This document shows positions 18,796 to 27,312 of a DNA stretch of 64,000 nt, piece after piece. The DNA comes from Pseudomonas putida. Lineage in GTDB: Bacteria; Pseudomonadota; Gammaproteobacteria; Pseudomonadales; Pseudomonadaceae. Under the pieces are notes generated by a model. That model saw only the letters and a program-made list of their open reading frames with translations, did no database searches and was not told where the DNA came from. The first letter of the stretch is position 1; every line of letters starts with the position of its first letter. Location of the stretch: NCBI RefSeq assembly GCF_002741075.1, contig NZ_CP016634.1:5570501-5634500 (forward strand), read 5' to 3'. The translations under genes were made by a program, and so were the position numbers.

Positions 18796-19104
18796 TTATT
18801 TTTTAACGTATTCGTAGTCAAAGTTCTTTTTGATAAATGCACGCTCAATAGGCGTGTTGTTGCCAATCTGCGCAACATAATCAAGGCGAGTCGGTTTAAA
18901 CTCCGTAACAGAGTCTTTCATCATCGCCGTGATTTCGCGCTCAACCTTGTCAGTATCCAAAGTGGTATAGCCGAAGGTCTTGACCCAAACAGTGTCTACA
19001 TCACCCAGCTTGACCCACCCCTTGTACTCCAACTGGGCATAGAAATCATCCCGATTGGATTTTGCATCAGAGTAGTCCAAAGAAAGCATAACATGCAGCG
19101 TCAT
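18796..19104 (-). CDS. hypothetical protein, possible ferredoxin-like fold
   Basis: A 102-aa protein starting MTLHVMLSLDYSDAKSNRDD. The start (strand, then DY, then a helix and KGWVKLGDVDTVWVKTF) loosely recalls Cas2/VapD-like small ribonuclease folds, but no catalytic residue set can be confirmed. AT-richer than the flanking chromosome. Preceded on the minus strand by AGGAAATTGC. Function unknown. Confidence 0.6.
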   Translation of the reverse strand: MTLHVMLSLDYSDAKSNRDDFYAQLEYKGWVKLGDVDTVWVKTFGYTTLDTDKVEREITAMMKDSVTEFKPTRLDYVAQIGNNTPIERAFIKKNFDYEYVKK

Positions 19105-19502
19105 AGCAATTTCCTAAATGAGGTTGTGAGGTAGCAGGCAAAGACAATGGTGCGTCGGGCACCCCTGCTGCTTTTTATTACTGACAGAACCCTACAAAAG
19201 CGTCAAGCAGTTGGTGTAAGTCCATCAAAAGCTATAATCATCGGTAATGATATATACCCACCCAAGCATAAGACTAAAGTCCAATATTGCAGGTTTTGAA
19301 TTTACCGCAAGGCCACACAATTGTTACATTTCGTTAAAGATAACATGAAGCCTTTACTGCTGATTTGGAGGCGAATGCCAACTAACCCTGCATAAGAATC
19401 AGCACCGCTTTAGCGGCTAAAATTACAGCCCCAACCGCAGGAAATCTTGTCCTTCCAGGACATTTTTTAGGACGGGCAAAGAGATGCAATCAGGAGCCAT
19501 CC
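19105..19502. other. noncoding stretch before the GIY-YIG gene
   Basis: About 400 AT-rich bases between two divergent genes. A hairpin-like TCCTTCCAGGA lies near 19450 and a GCAATCAGGAG site just before 19503. I see no gene or RNA I can name. Confidence 0.4.
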
Positions 19503-20219
19503 ATGCAGCGCGAAGCAATCGAGCAGGCATTAGCACTGAAGAGCTCAATGCAAGCAGCAATTGACACAGGAGAGATCGAAAACCGCCAGCAATTGATGGA
19601 ATTAGCCGCTAGCCACAACTTAGCCGTGACCAGAAACGGTATTGACTATGCTGGATTCATGTGCGCAAGCGGGAAGCGATTTAGGGTTCACTTCAACTTC
19701 AACGATCGCCCAGTGAAGGAGAAAAGAGTTAAGGGTGAACGTAAACGAAAAATCACTACTGGCTTCTGGATCTATGCCCTAATCGCGCAAAGCAAAAGTG
19801 GCCAGCGCAAGGCTTGCTACGTAGGCCAAGCGGCCGATCTACGCAAACGTTTTAGAGAACATCTCCATCGACAGCGAGAAGGACATGGGTCCTACGCCTT
19901 ATTCAGGTGGGCAGCTCAGGAGCAAGTCGATATTCAGGCAGTAGTACTTACCTGGGCACCAGGAACACAGAGTAACGCAACCCACTTTGAGGGCTACTGG
20001 CTGCAGCGGGCAGAGAATGCCGGTTTCGAAACTCCCGACGCACACAAGTGGGGTAAGTTGCCGCGACCTGATAGCTTGCCAGACCAGCCCCTCCTCTGGC
20101 CAACCACAGAGGTACAAAAAAGCGCGATATCTCTGATCGAGGTCGTGATGCAAAAGCTCACTCCTCAGGTTCTCTGCTTTAAAGATGAGCTAAATACAAC
20201 GTCCTTTGCAAGTCAGTAA
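19503..20219 (+). CDS. GIY-YIG-type nuclease
   Basis: A 238-aa protein. Residues 1-75 form a helical plus beta N-terminal domain (NRQQLMELAASHNLAVTRNG, then FRVHFNF). Residues about 88-185 form a GIY-YIG-like domain: FWIYALIA, then CYVGQAADLRKRFREHL with the Tyr/Arg set, and a late Glu in HFEGYWL that could be the metal ligand. Such domains cut DNA in repair, restriction and mobile elements. Context (accessory island) suggests a defence or mobility role; the exact one is unknown. Confidence 0.7.
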   Translation: MQREAIEQALALKSSMQAAIDTGEIENRQQLMELAASHNLAVTRNGIDYAGFMCASGKRFRVHFNFNDRPVKEKRVKGERKRKITTGFWIYALIAQSKSGQRKACYVGQAADLRKRFREHLHRQREGHGSYALFRWAAQEQVDIQAVVLTWAPGTQSNATHFEGYWLQRAENAGFETPDAHKWGKLPRPDSLPDQPLLWPTTEVQKSAISLIEVVMQKLTPQVLCFKDELNTTSFASQ

Positions 20220-20227
20220 CCTGAAGC

Positions 20228-20629
20228 TTAGGCTTCACCCAACCACTTCATCTGGTCAATGCGCTTATAGGCCTCGTAAAGCGAGATGAGATCTCCCTGA
20301 GCCATGATATCCAGCGGAGAACGACCATCAAAAAACGGGTTGTCGTTCTTCAACACAGGGAAACTACTGACATTGGCCGGATTAGTGAAGACCGTGCGCA
20401 AAGAGGCATGAATGTTCAGCACCAAGCTGACCCGCTGCTGTTGATCAAGATCGAGCCGTCGACCTGAGACCTGGTCCCGGGACGCGCTGTAGTAAGTAGC
20501 CGGGGATACCCTAAGGATTCGGCAAGCCTGCTGAACTGTAGCCTGCCATCCACGGAGAATGCGCACCGCAACCCTCAAAGCCACAGCGGCTTGCTGCCTG
20601 GACATCACAGCATGATTTGACGTTTCCAT
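20228..20629 (-). CDS. DUF2384/MbcA-type antitoxin-like protein
   Basis: A 133-aa protein: an N-terminal helix-turn-helix-like part with RVSPATYY, and a C-terminal region FFDGRSPLDIMAQGDLISLYEAYKRID, which fits the toxin-binding motif of Xre-MbcA-ParS antitoxins (G-x-xP-L-x-x-M-x-x-G-D). I start at METSNHAV (20629) because GAGG precedes it. The usual RES-domain toxin partner is not adjacent; the gene lies 106 bases after a three-gene unit on the same strand and may belong to it. Confidence 0.65.
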   Translation of the reverse strand: METSNHAVMSRQQAAVALRVAVRILRGWQATVQQACRILRVSPATYYSASRDQVSGRRLDLDQQQRVSLVLNIHASLRTVFTNPANVSSFPVLKNDNPFFDGRSPLDIMAQGDLISLYEAYKRIDQMKWLGEA

Positions 20630-20735
20630 GGCGAACCTCGGCATCTATCTGAGCGCTAGGATACACCTCTTTGACGAGTACAGGCTGCACCTGCCTTTAG
20701 GCTCAGGCTCCCATTGGTTTGGGGCGAATGCCTTG

Positions 20736-21350
20736 CTAAACGGCTTTTTGGGGCACAAACGTCGTCTTACGAGATAGCTGAAGCTGAGCCCAATGCCGGA
20801 TGCTCTGCTCAGCTTTCGGAAGGGCTTCCAGCCTCCCAAAGTACTTTGTGCCAACAATATCCGCGTGAGCGATCATTCGATCCGCATCTACCGACGTGTC
20901 GTAAAGGCGAAAAGCTGGCGTGTTGCACTTACGGAAGAGAATGCCTCTGACATCCTGAGCGCTCATCGTTACGGCACCCAGAGAATAAATCTCAGGATTC
21001 TTAGTACTTTTGCGTACATCGATGGTGTTACAAAAATTCAGCACACCACCTATGCCTTCTTTCGCGAGTTCGAGGCGAGTCACCGATAGGCCTTGAGTAA
21101 AGGCCCTATCAAACACCTTGTGAGTCACCGAACCGTTTATCGCTGAGTGGTAAGGATGACTCGCGCATGCAGCCACCTGCTCAGAATTCTGAACAGGACG
21201 GGGCGAGAAAGCACTCACCGATAGTGTTGGGCAGGAGCAGTTATGGCTGCACACCAATAGCGCACTGACACGTTCCGCGAACTTATCAACGCTACCTGCG
21301 CCGCGCTCAAATGTTTTTCGGCAGTCGCCACAAATTTTTGTACTAGTCAT
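20736..21350 (-). CDS. hypothetical protein with N-terminal cysteine cluster
   Basis: A 204-aa protein that begins MTSTKICGDCRKTF and soon has CSHNCSC, a likely zinc-binding knuckle. The rest contains a conserved-looking core SVTRLELAKEGIGGVLNFCNTID and FRLYDTSVDADRMIAHADIVG. I do not recognise the family. The ATG at 21350 overlaps the upstream gene by 8 bases, so it is translated from the same mRNA. Third gene of the 22931-20736 unit. Confidence 0.65.
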   Translation of the reverse strand: MTSTKICGDCRKTFERGAGSVDKFAERVSALLVCSHNCSCPTLSVSAFSPRPVQNSEQVAACASHPYHSAINGSVTHKVFDRAFTQGLSVTRLELAKEGIGGVLNFCNTIDVRKSTKNPEIYSLGAVTMSAQDVRGILFRKCNTPAFRLYDTSVDADRMIAHADIVGTKYFGRLEALPKAEQSIRHWAQLQLSRKTTFVPQKAV

Positions 21351-22080
21351 CCGTGAAGTACATACCAAGATACTTAGCCAAAGAATCATCCAGCCGCTCA
21401 GAAGGGCTGACACCATCACAAATAAATTCATCACCCCTGGAGATGAAGAAAGAGTAACCAGCGTTGCCGTCAAAATCTGCCGAGATATAGAAAACATCAT
21501 CGGTCCAGACGATAGCAACCGAGCCATCTCCGCCCATCGTCACACTTGGTACTTGAATTAATCTACGCTGAACCACTTTGAGGAAGGTCGCGACCTCTCT
21601 AGCAGCCTGGGGAGAGGCAGGCAAGCCTCCATAGCCATCCCAGTTAACTTGTTCTTCAACGAACACTTTAAGCCTATCTACTGCATAGCTGTAGTCTGGC
21701 AGAAATTGAGTTAAGGGTTTAGCTGCAAAGATTTGTGCATCGCCATGCTCGCTAAAAGCGGCAGTGAGTGACCGAGACTCAACCCGCTCAGAAGTCAACT
21801 GCTTGATATACAAGTTCATGTGATATGCCTGCCGGAGAAGTTCGACAGGTACCTGGCGCGAATGAAGCATGCGCCTCAAAGCTTCTTGCAGCATCAACAT
21901 TTCAGAGCCAGATGCGCGTAATCTTTCAAGTTCAGAAAGCGCAAACAGGCTAGCAGCAGCTAAAGCAGAAACATAGCTAGTAGCATCTTCGCGAGCGCGG
22001 GATGGCTGAGAATGAAACGCACGAGGGTTTGGGTAAGAATCCACACCAAACTTCATAACAGTTGAAACAGCTGCGCTCAT
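21343..22080 (-). CDS. hypothetical protein with WDGYG motif
   Basis: A 245-aa protein. The N-terminal 130 residues are helical; the C-terminal part carries VNWDGYGGLPAS, then a helix, VTMGGDGSVAIVWTDDVFYI and a beta meander. This WDGYG-dG-W arrangement recurs in uncharacterised proteins of accessory islands; no enzymatic motif is apparent. Its ATG overlaps the upstream stop (ATGA). Middle gene of the three-gene unit. Confidence 0.65.
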   Translation of the reverse strand: MSAAVSTVMKFGVDSYPNPRAFHSQPSRAREDATSYVSALAAASLFALSELERLRASGSEMLMLQEALRRMLHSRQVPVELLRQAYHMNLYIKQLTSERVESRSLTAAFSEHGDAQIFAAKPLTQFLPDYSYAVDRLKVFVEEQVNWDGYGGLPASPQAAREVATFLKVVQRRLIQVPSVTMGGDGSVAIVWTDDVFYISADFDGNAGYSFFISRGDEFICDGVSPSERLDDSLAKYLGMYFTDD

Positions 22081-22931
22081 TTAGTCACCTCCCTTTCAGG
22101 AAAAAGCTCTAACGAACGAACAATATTTTCATTGAGCACCGAAGCCAACAGATCCTTATTCACTTCATGAAGATGGTCAAAATGCCCAAACAAATCAACA
22201 AGGGATGTGGTGCCGGCAGGTTGTTCGCCGAGATCAAACTGATGCATCGTGCGAACAAAGAGATTAGTTTCATCTCCTTCTCGCGCCTTGGATACATGCA
22301 AGTTGACTAACAACTGACTGACTTCAGACGCTGAATGCTCATCAAAATAACCTTCATCAAGGTGCCAGAGACCTTCTGAATTGAAGACTCGGCGTGGCAA
22401 TGAGGTACACTCAACATTCAACAGATCAGTAAGATTTCCATCAAATTGCTTTAAGCCGAATACATTCGAAACCCTGAAGTCTATTGAGGAAATTGAGACT
22501 TGCTTTGAAACAGCCTCATAAAAGACGTTAAACACATCAAAGGCTAACGCTCGTGTTTTTTCCCAACCGGGATATCGTGAGTTGATAGCGAAACCAAGGC
22601 CCGAATCGTTTACAACCATTTCGACTAACTTTTCGTCGATAGCGCCTTCATGGTCATCGTTGTCATCGAAAAGGATGGCAAAAAGCTCTGCACTCTCATC
22701 TTCAGATGCATCTTTCACAACACCCGCGACTGTAGCTCGGACTCCCGAAGTACTTATCTCAATCTTTCGGGGGAGCACCTCAGCGATACGATCGCCCAAG
22801 GTCGATAGCTGCGCCATGGTTGCGGCGTCGAGTGGCTTATCCCAATCCAACCCGAGACTCAAACGCTCAACTGCATGGATCAGCCCATGCGGGAGATGGC
22901 GGATTTCGGCGTTCGGCTTATTTTGGAACAT
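22077..22931 (-). CDS. possible TIGR04255-like protein
   Basis: A 284-aa protein starting MFQNKPNAEIRHLPHGLIHA. The block SISSIDFRVSNVFGLKQF in the middle and the following Leu-rich part loosely resemble TIGR04255, a sporadically spread family of unknown function. I start at 22931; the frame runs further to 23081 but over a hairpin region. First gene of a unit of three overlapping genes. The family call is tentative. Confidence 0.55.
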   Translation of the reverse strand: MFQNKPNAEIRHLPHGLIHAVERLSLGLDWDKPLDAATMAQLSTLGDRIAEVLPRKIEISTSGVRATVAGVVKDASEDESAELFAILFDDNDDHEGAIDEKLVEMVVNDSGLGFAINSRYPGWEKTRALAFDVFNVFYEAVSKQVSISSIDFRVSNVFGLKQFDGNLTDLLNVECTSLPRRVFNSEGLWHLDEGYFDEHSASEVSQLLVNLHVSKAREGDETNLFVRTMHQFDLGEQPAGTTSLVDLFGHFDHLHEVNKDLLASVLNENIVRSLELFPEREVTK

Positions 22932-23277
22932 TAGGTTGTTTGATCCATGGTTAGTGAGTCCATTCACATAGCCCCTTGTAGTGAGGGGAGCACATGACCG
23001 ACTCGTTCGAGGTTTCCCTATGACGACGAGCATGCGGTTTTGGTTCGCATGCTTTAGGAGGAGTAACCCCCTCCAGGTCACCTCCTAGCGCGACTGAAAT
23101 CGAGCTGGGAGTAGGAGCCTCACATTTACGTGCACTAATTGTGTGCTCGTAGTGGCAAATGGCCATATGCACAATCAAATTGCCGCTAGCTTACGATTTC
23201 GATGAGCCTACTGTCCATAGATGACCTCGCCCCCCATGTGCTTGAGGTGAGGTATAGCAGCGATGTGAACCTCGTGC
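22932..23277. other. noncoding stretch with hairpins
   Basis: Between an XRE gene and the three-gene unit it heads toward. AGCATGCG (23029-23036) pairs with CGCATGCT (23046-23053), followed by AGGAGG and a second repeat AGGAGG...CCTCCT (about 23055-23086). It may hold a terminator for the XRE gene and the promoter or leader of the three-gene unit. Confidence 0.45.
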
Positions 23278-23616
23278 TCAAGGACGGGCTACTGAGGCAT
23301 CTCCATTCTCTAGAGCTGTCTCCAGAGCATCTACGACGCTTCGAATCAGCTGCTCACTCTGCGGCCAGGCATTGATGAGGTCTTGTACCTTCTGCGGCAA
23401 GTCACCGCTTGATGAGGCACCGCTTGCAAGCGGCACAGGCACTTGCAATATTTCGCAAACTTTTCGCAAATTTTTGCTAAGCAAAACGCCTTCACCACGC
23501 TCCATCCGAGAGATCTGCGCGTAATGAACACCTGCCTTTTCTCCCAGCATTTTCAGTGACATACCCCTTCGTTTTCGTGCCACCTTGATCTGGGAGCCGA
23601 GTAGCTTAATGTTCAT
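23278..23616 (-). CDS. XRE-family transcriptional regulator
   Basis: A 112-aa protein with a clear N-terminal helix-turn-helix (residues 8-65): QIKVARKRRGMSLKMLGEKA, GVHYAQISRMERGE. The tail is a short helix, perhaps for dimerisation. I start at MNIKLLG (23616). Divergent from the DUF4031-MazG-UDG unit with only 70 bases between the starts, so it probably controls both directions through the ATTTGCA repeats found there. Confidence 0.88.
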   Translation of the reverse strand: MNIKLLGSQIKVARKRRGMSLKMLGEKAGVHYAQISRMERGEGVLLSKNLRKVCEILQVPVPLASGASSSGDLPQKVQDLINAWPQSEQLIRSVVDALETALENGDASVARP

Positions 23617-23629
23617 CTGAGCCTGGTGA

Positions 23630-23658
23630 ATTTGCAAAAAATATGCTATATATTTGCA
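23630..23658. promoter_or_regulatory. ATTTGCA direct repeats, probable XRE operator
   Basis: ATTTGCA occurs at 23630-23636 and 23652-23658, 22 bases apart (about two helical turns), in an AT-rich 70-base gap between divergent genes with TATGCTATATA between. Typical of a compact XRE-controlled divergent promoter. Confidence 0.55.
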
Positions 23659-23686
23659 CATATTTTCACGATAGGCGAGACGCAAA

Positions 23687-23977
23687 ATGGCTGTGTACGT
23701 GGACTCAGAAGGAATTCGTTGGAGGGGGCGCGAGTGGTGCCATCTGGTTGCAGATTCGCTCGATGAATTGCATACCTTTGCCGATCGCTTGGGGTTGAAG
23801 CGCAGCTGGTTTCAATCCAAAACCCTCTACCCCCACTACGACGTCACAAAAACCGTTCGCACTCGAGCGCTAGCTTTGGGAGCTCAAGGGGCAGATCGTG
23901 AAACAATCGTAAGTTGCGCGAGACGAATGCGATCCGAGATGATCCAGCTCTACAGAGCCACCGCCGCTAGCGCATAG
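23687..23977 (+). CDS. DUF4031 domain protein
   Basis: A 96-aa protein beginning MAVYVDSEGIRWRGREWCHL, followed by SLDELHTFADRLGL and PHYDVT. This is the DUF4031 pattern: a short strand with an acidic residue, then a Trp-rich block and PHYD. Often found in phage and island DNA; function unknown. First gene of a plus-strand unit with MazG and UDG-like genes, starting 70 bases from the XRE regulator. Confidence 0.85.
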   Translation: MAVYVDSEGIRWRGREWCHLVADSLDELHTFADRLGLKRSWFQSKTLYPHYDVTKTVRTRALALGAQGADRETIVSCARRMRSEMIQLYRATAASA

Positions 23978-24002
23978 ACTCATTGATTGAAAAGGATTTC
24001 AA

Positions 24003-25217
24003 ATGCCCAGGCCCAAGCCTCAACCCATGCCCCTTTCTATCCCTGAGTATCGCCTCAAGGCCTGCAAGACAAACCAGTTCGAACAGACCGCTGAGGGATT
24101 TCAGCAGCTCAAATTTGGATACTTCGGTGAGGTTGGCGGCCTGCTGTCTGCCGTAAAAAAATCCGGCCGCGACAACCTCGCAGCGACAGTGACAGAGCTC
24201 GCGGCAGAGGAGCTAGGGGACGCGCTTTGGTACCTAATCAACGTTGCAGCGCTTGTTGATGTCGACCACAACCAGATAGGTGACAGCTGCCTGATCGCCC
24301 TGCGTAAGCAGTATGGGGAAACGGAACAAGAGCCGGTTGAGCCAGTGACCTTTCGCCACATCGACAGCTTGATGGAGGTTCGGAGAAAGCCGGACTCCAT
24401 CGATCGCTCCACGCAGCTAGGTCGACTCGCAAATCATGCCGGCCAAATGGCAACGACGACGTACCAAGCCTACAAATCGATGGCACCTCACGTTCGCGCT
24501 TCGAACCTCGGGATGCACCTGGCTGAGCTCGCCGTGGCCTGTGCCAGCTTCGACTTGAGGTTAGAAGATGTTGCACGCGCGAATCTGGACAAGATTCACA
24601 GCAGATGGCCAGGCGATGAAAAGTCTTTCCCTGCCCCTTTCGATGAAGGCTTTCCGGAGCACGAACGCTTTCCACCGATCATCGCCATGAAATTCATTGA
24701 GCGCGGCAAAGGGACCAATGCCTATGTTGTTCAAAGCCTGCACGGGGTGTTCATCGGCGACCGTCTGACGGACAACAGCAATGAACCTGATGACTATCGC
24801 TTCCACGACGTGTTCCACTTGGCGTATCTGGCTTACCTGGGCTGGTCTCCTGTCCTCAGAGGGCTGCTCAAGCGCAAACGCAAGTCAGACCCCAAGAAAG
24901 ATGAGAATGAGGATGGCGCTCGCGCCATGATCATTGAGGAAGGCATTGCCACCTGGATCTTCAACCACGCTAAAACTCACCGCTTCGACGGCGAGGACAA
25001 GCAACGCGGCCTGGACTACAACGTCCTCAAGCAGATCCGAAGCATGGTTGAAGGTTACGAGGTGGACAAATGCCAGCTTTGGCAATGGGAAACAGCGATT
25101 CTCAAGGGCTTCGAGGTATTCCGGCAATTGCAAAAGCACCGAAGCGGCACGGTTACCGTCGATGTGCTCAACCACACCATGCATTTTGATCTACCAACGA
25201 AGAACCCGCAGCCATGA
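24003..25217 (+). CDS. MazG-type nucleotide pyrophosphohydrolase with large C-terminal domain
   Basis: A 404-aa protein. The N-terminal 100 residues hold an all-helical NTP-PPase fold: FGYFGEVGGLLSAVKK and ELAAEELGDALWYLINVA give the Glu/Asp set that binds Mg2+ in MazG enzymes. The C-terminal half (about 200-400) has RFHDVFHLAYLAYLGW and ARAMIIEEGIATWIFNHAK, as in MazG proteins with an added C-terminal domain. MazG enzymes hydrolyse (d)NTPs or alarmones. AAGGA site before 24003; the stop overlaps the next ATG. Confidence 0.8.
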   Translation: MPRPKPQPMPLSIPEYRLKACKTNQFEQTAEGFQQLKFGYFGEVGGLLSAVKKSGRDNLAATVTELAAEELGDALWYLINVAALVDVDHNQIGDSCLIALRKQYGETEQEPVEPVTFRHIDSLMEVRRKPDSIDRSTQLGRLANHAGQMATTTYQAYKSMAPHVRASNLGMHLAELAVACASFDLRLEDVARANLDKIHSRWPGDEKSFPAPFDEGFPEHERFPPIIAMKFIERGKGTNAYVVQSLHGVFIGDRLTDNSNEPDDYRFHDVFHLAYLAYLGWSPVLRGLLKRKRKSDPKKDENEDGARAMIIEEGIATWIFNHAKTHRFDGEDKQRGLDYNVLKQIRSMVEGYEVDKCQLWQWETAILKGFEVFRQLQKHRSGTVTVDVLNHTMHFDLPTKNPQP

Positions 25218-25885
25218 CCCCTACAGCTTTCGTGAACGCCTTGTCCGAGTTGAAACTGGACAACGTGTTTAACCCCTATGCCGATACCTGCCCGGTTCAT
25301 GATCGCGCCGACGCTGTCGCGTCGCGTCGACGCAACCTGCGAGGCTATCTGAAGGCCGCTGCTGAGATCGGGGTGGATACGATCTGGATGGGGCGTGACC
25401 TGGGCTACCGCGGAGGACGACGCACAGGGCTGGCACTTACCGACGAGTTCCATCTGCCGGAAATGACTCAGCGGTACCCAGGCTCGAATTTCAAGCAAGC
25501 AACACTGGGCCCAGCTATCGCGGAGCGCACTGCGTCTGAGATTTGGTCGGTACTTCGAGCCGTTGAGTTGCCGCCATTGCTGTGGAATGTGTTCCCGTTC
25601 CATCCTCACGAGCCAGGCAATCCATTCAGCAATCGAAAATTCACTGCGCGAGAACTTCAGCAAGTCGACGATCTGAATGGAACGCTGATCAAATGGCTCA
25701 AAGTGAAGCGAGTTGTCGCAATTGGCCAAGACGCCCTCAGCTATGCCAGCCGATTCGGAGTCGAGGTTGTGGGTATACGACATCCAAGCTATGGCGGGAT
25801 CAAGGACTTCCGAAACGGAATGAGTGCACTCTATGGCATCCCCGTTGAAACCCTTGACCCCAAGCGCCAGGCGTCGCTCTTCTAG
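25214..25885 (+). CDS. uracil-DNA-glycosylase-like protein
   Basis: A 223-aa protein with the UDG superfamily layout: IWMGRDLGYRGGRRTGLAL near the N-terminus (water-activating loop region), LLWNVFPFHPHEPGNPFSN in the middle and GIRHPSYGG near residue 193 (the His-Pro-Ser intercalation loop). Such proteins excise uracil or other altered bases. Encoded with MazG (ATGA overlap), which suggests a joint job in policing altered nucleotides or modified phage DNA (inference). Confidence 0.75.
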   Translation: MTPTAFVNALSELKLDNVFNPYADTCPVHDRADAVASRRRNLRGYLKAAAEIGVDTIWMGRDLGYRGGRRTGLALTDEFHLPEMTQRYPGSNFKQATLGPAIAERTASEIWSVLRAVELPPLLWNVFPFHPHEPGNPFSNRKFTARELQQVDDLNGTLIKWLKVKRVVAIGQDALSYASRFGVEVVGIRHPSYGGIKDFRNGMSALYGIPVETLDPKRQASLF

Positions 25886-25889
25886 ACCA

Positions 25890-26684
25890 TCAATCGAAGC
25901 TATTCAGTAAAGCCCTGGTAGCCTTTGCTCCACCGAGGCTCTGCATGTCGAGAAGGGCATGCGTGGAAATTACCGTTAGAGGGCCGCGCTCAAACCCAGA
26001 CTCGACGGCAACGAAATTGTGCAAGTTGTTCAGCCCAATCAGGTTGCCAAGTACCCTCTGGCCATACCAGTGCGACCTGTACATGGCCGTGAGATCTAGC
26101 TTGCCCTGCGTCACTTTGAAACTGAGATGGCTCAGGCAAGGCATGTTCCTGGGCATGTTCCGATCAGCACCAGGGTCGTACAGGGGAAGCTCAAAGCCAA
26201 ATCCGTCATCCTCAAGATCGAACTCGACATCTATGACACCCAGCTCGTAAACGGCCTGGTAGCACCGTCCGTCTTTAGATTTCTGGAGCTTGCGAACCAG
26301 TGCTTCCAGCGGGTTGTAGGTGGTTTTCCCATTACGAGCCACCCGCCGTATCATCCGTAGCGCATATGTGCCCCAGGTGCCCACTTTCTGCCCCCTGGTC
26401 ATCGCATTTACGTACGATTCGTAGAACGCAGGCCGCTTATCCAACTTGTACAGATTGTTGGGGAAGATAGTGCTGGCGACCGTTTGGACACTCAAGCCAG
26501 GCGAATGCTGCTGAAGCGCCGCATCCACTGCGCCGATGACATCGCGATCCTGAGCATTCAGCTCGCCAGGAGATGCAATTTCCAGCACCAGGTTTCTTTC
26601 AGTGTTTCCTTTGCAGCCGGCCAAATGGCGAGCGGCAGCCAGCCAAGCTGGAACAATACGTTCACCGTGAATCAGAACTGCCAT
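25890..26684 (-). CDS. thymidylate-synthase-like protein
   Basis: A 264-aa protein that looks like a divergent member of the thymidylate synthase/dCMP hydroxymethylase fold. MPCLSHLSF holds a candidate nucleophile (Cys183, compare PCH in ThyA); LDLTAMYRSHWYGQRVLGNL matches the phosphate-binding QRS...G block; LTVISTHALL resembles the D-x-H-x-Y region, though the Asp and Tyr are not evident. The N-terminal 130 residues differ from ThyA. It overlaps the upstream protease gene by 23 bases. It is not the cell's housekeeping thyA. Confidence 0.65.
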   Translation of the reverse strand: MAVLIHGERIVPAWLAAARHLAGCKGNTERNLVLEIASPGELNAQDRDVIGAVDAALQQHSPGLSVQTVASTIFPNNLYKLDKRPAFYESYVNAMTRGQKVGTWGTYALRMIRRVARNGKTTYNPLEALVRKLQKSKDGRCYQAVYELGVIDVEFDLEDDGFGFELPLYDPGADRNMPRNMPCLSHLSFKVTQGKLDLTAMYRSHWYGQRVLGNLIGLNNLHNFVAVESGFERGPLTVISTHALLDMQSLGGAKATRALLNSFD

Positions 26685-27312
26685 GTTCTACTCCAAATGC
26701 GCACGCAGCGTGCGACTCGATGTAAGCGGCGGATATCCAGGCATGGCCATTGAGCCCCCATGCCTCTCCCCAGGTATTTCTAATCAGAAACCAAGGCTGT
26801 GAGCCTTCGTCATAGCCCAGGCCGACGGCAACGACCGCGTGCATCATCGCACCCGGCAATACTGTCGGACTGAAAGGGATAACTCCATCCACAGGCTGGT
26901 AGAAGTCGAGCGTCAGTTTCAACGCCAAGCCCATAGGTACCATGGCCTGCATACTGCCAATGAGATGCCCAACATCTGCAGCGAAGAATTTGATTGGGCG
27001 CCCATGCAGCGCAAGATCCTCTGGAAGCGCTTCAAGCGGAACCTGAGGCTCATCAGCCTGGTAGGGGTACTCGCGCTCTTTAGGATGGCCGAGCTGCGAG
27101 GCTTCAATTGCTGCAGGAATCTGCAATCCGTCTCCAGGTTTCCAGCCAGGAATTCTCGAGAGCGTTGCGCGGTAAAAATACTCTGGGCCGAGATCTTCAT
27201 CCACGAATGACCTGTTGAGATCGGTCACTGCAAACGCCAAACACGTTGGACGGTTACCTTGGTTCTTGGCTACGACTGGCTGCTTGTCGACGAGGCACTC
27301 CACCGTGATCAC
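26662..27312 (-). CDS. papain-family (C1) cysteine protease, intracellular
   Basis: A 216-aa C1-type protease with the complete catalytic set: Gln18 (oxyanion) and Cys24 in NQGNRPTCLAFAV, His158 in GAMMHAVVAVG, and Asn179 in LIRNTWGEAWG. It lacks a signal peptide and any propeptide, so it would be made active in the cytoplasm and must be held in check. The start overlaps the stop of the ImmA/IrrE-chagasin-like gene (ATGA), which may provide that control. Confidence 0.85.
   Translation of the reverse strand: MITVECLVDKQPVVAKNQGNRPTCLAFAVTDLNRSFVDEDLGPEYFYRATLSRIPGWKPGDGLQIPAAIEASQLGHPKEREYPYQADEPQVPLEALPEDLALHGRPIKFFAADVGHLIGSMQAMVPMGLALKLTLDFYQPVDGVIPFSPTVLPGAMMHAVVAVGLGYDEGSQPWFLIRNTWGEAWGLNGHAWISAAYIESHAACAFGVEHGSSDSR

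Noticed and set aside
18796..19104. Cas2-like protein and a possible CRISPR system
   Set aside because: No Cas1 or other cas gene and no spaced direct repeats anywhere in the window; the fold resemblance is too weak.
20228..21350. DUF2384-type antitoxin plus RES-domain toxin pair
   Set aside because: The neighbouring 204-aa protein has a Cys cluster and lacks the Arg/Glu/Ser pattern of RES toxins, so I do not call a classical toxin-antitoxin pair.
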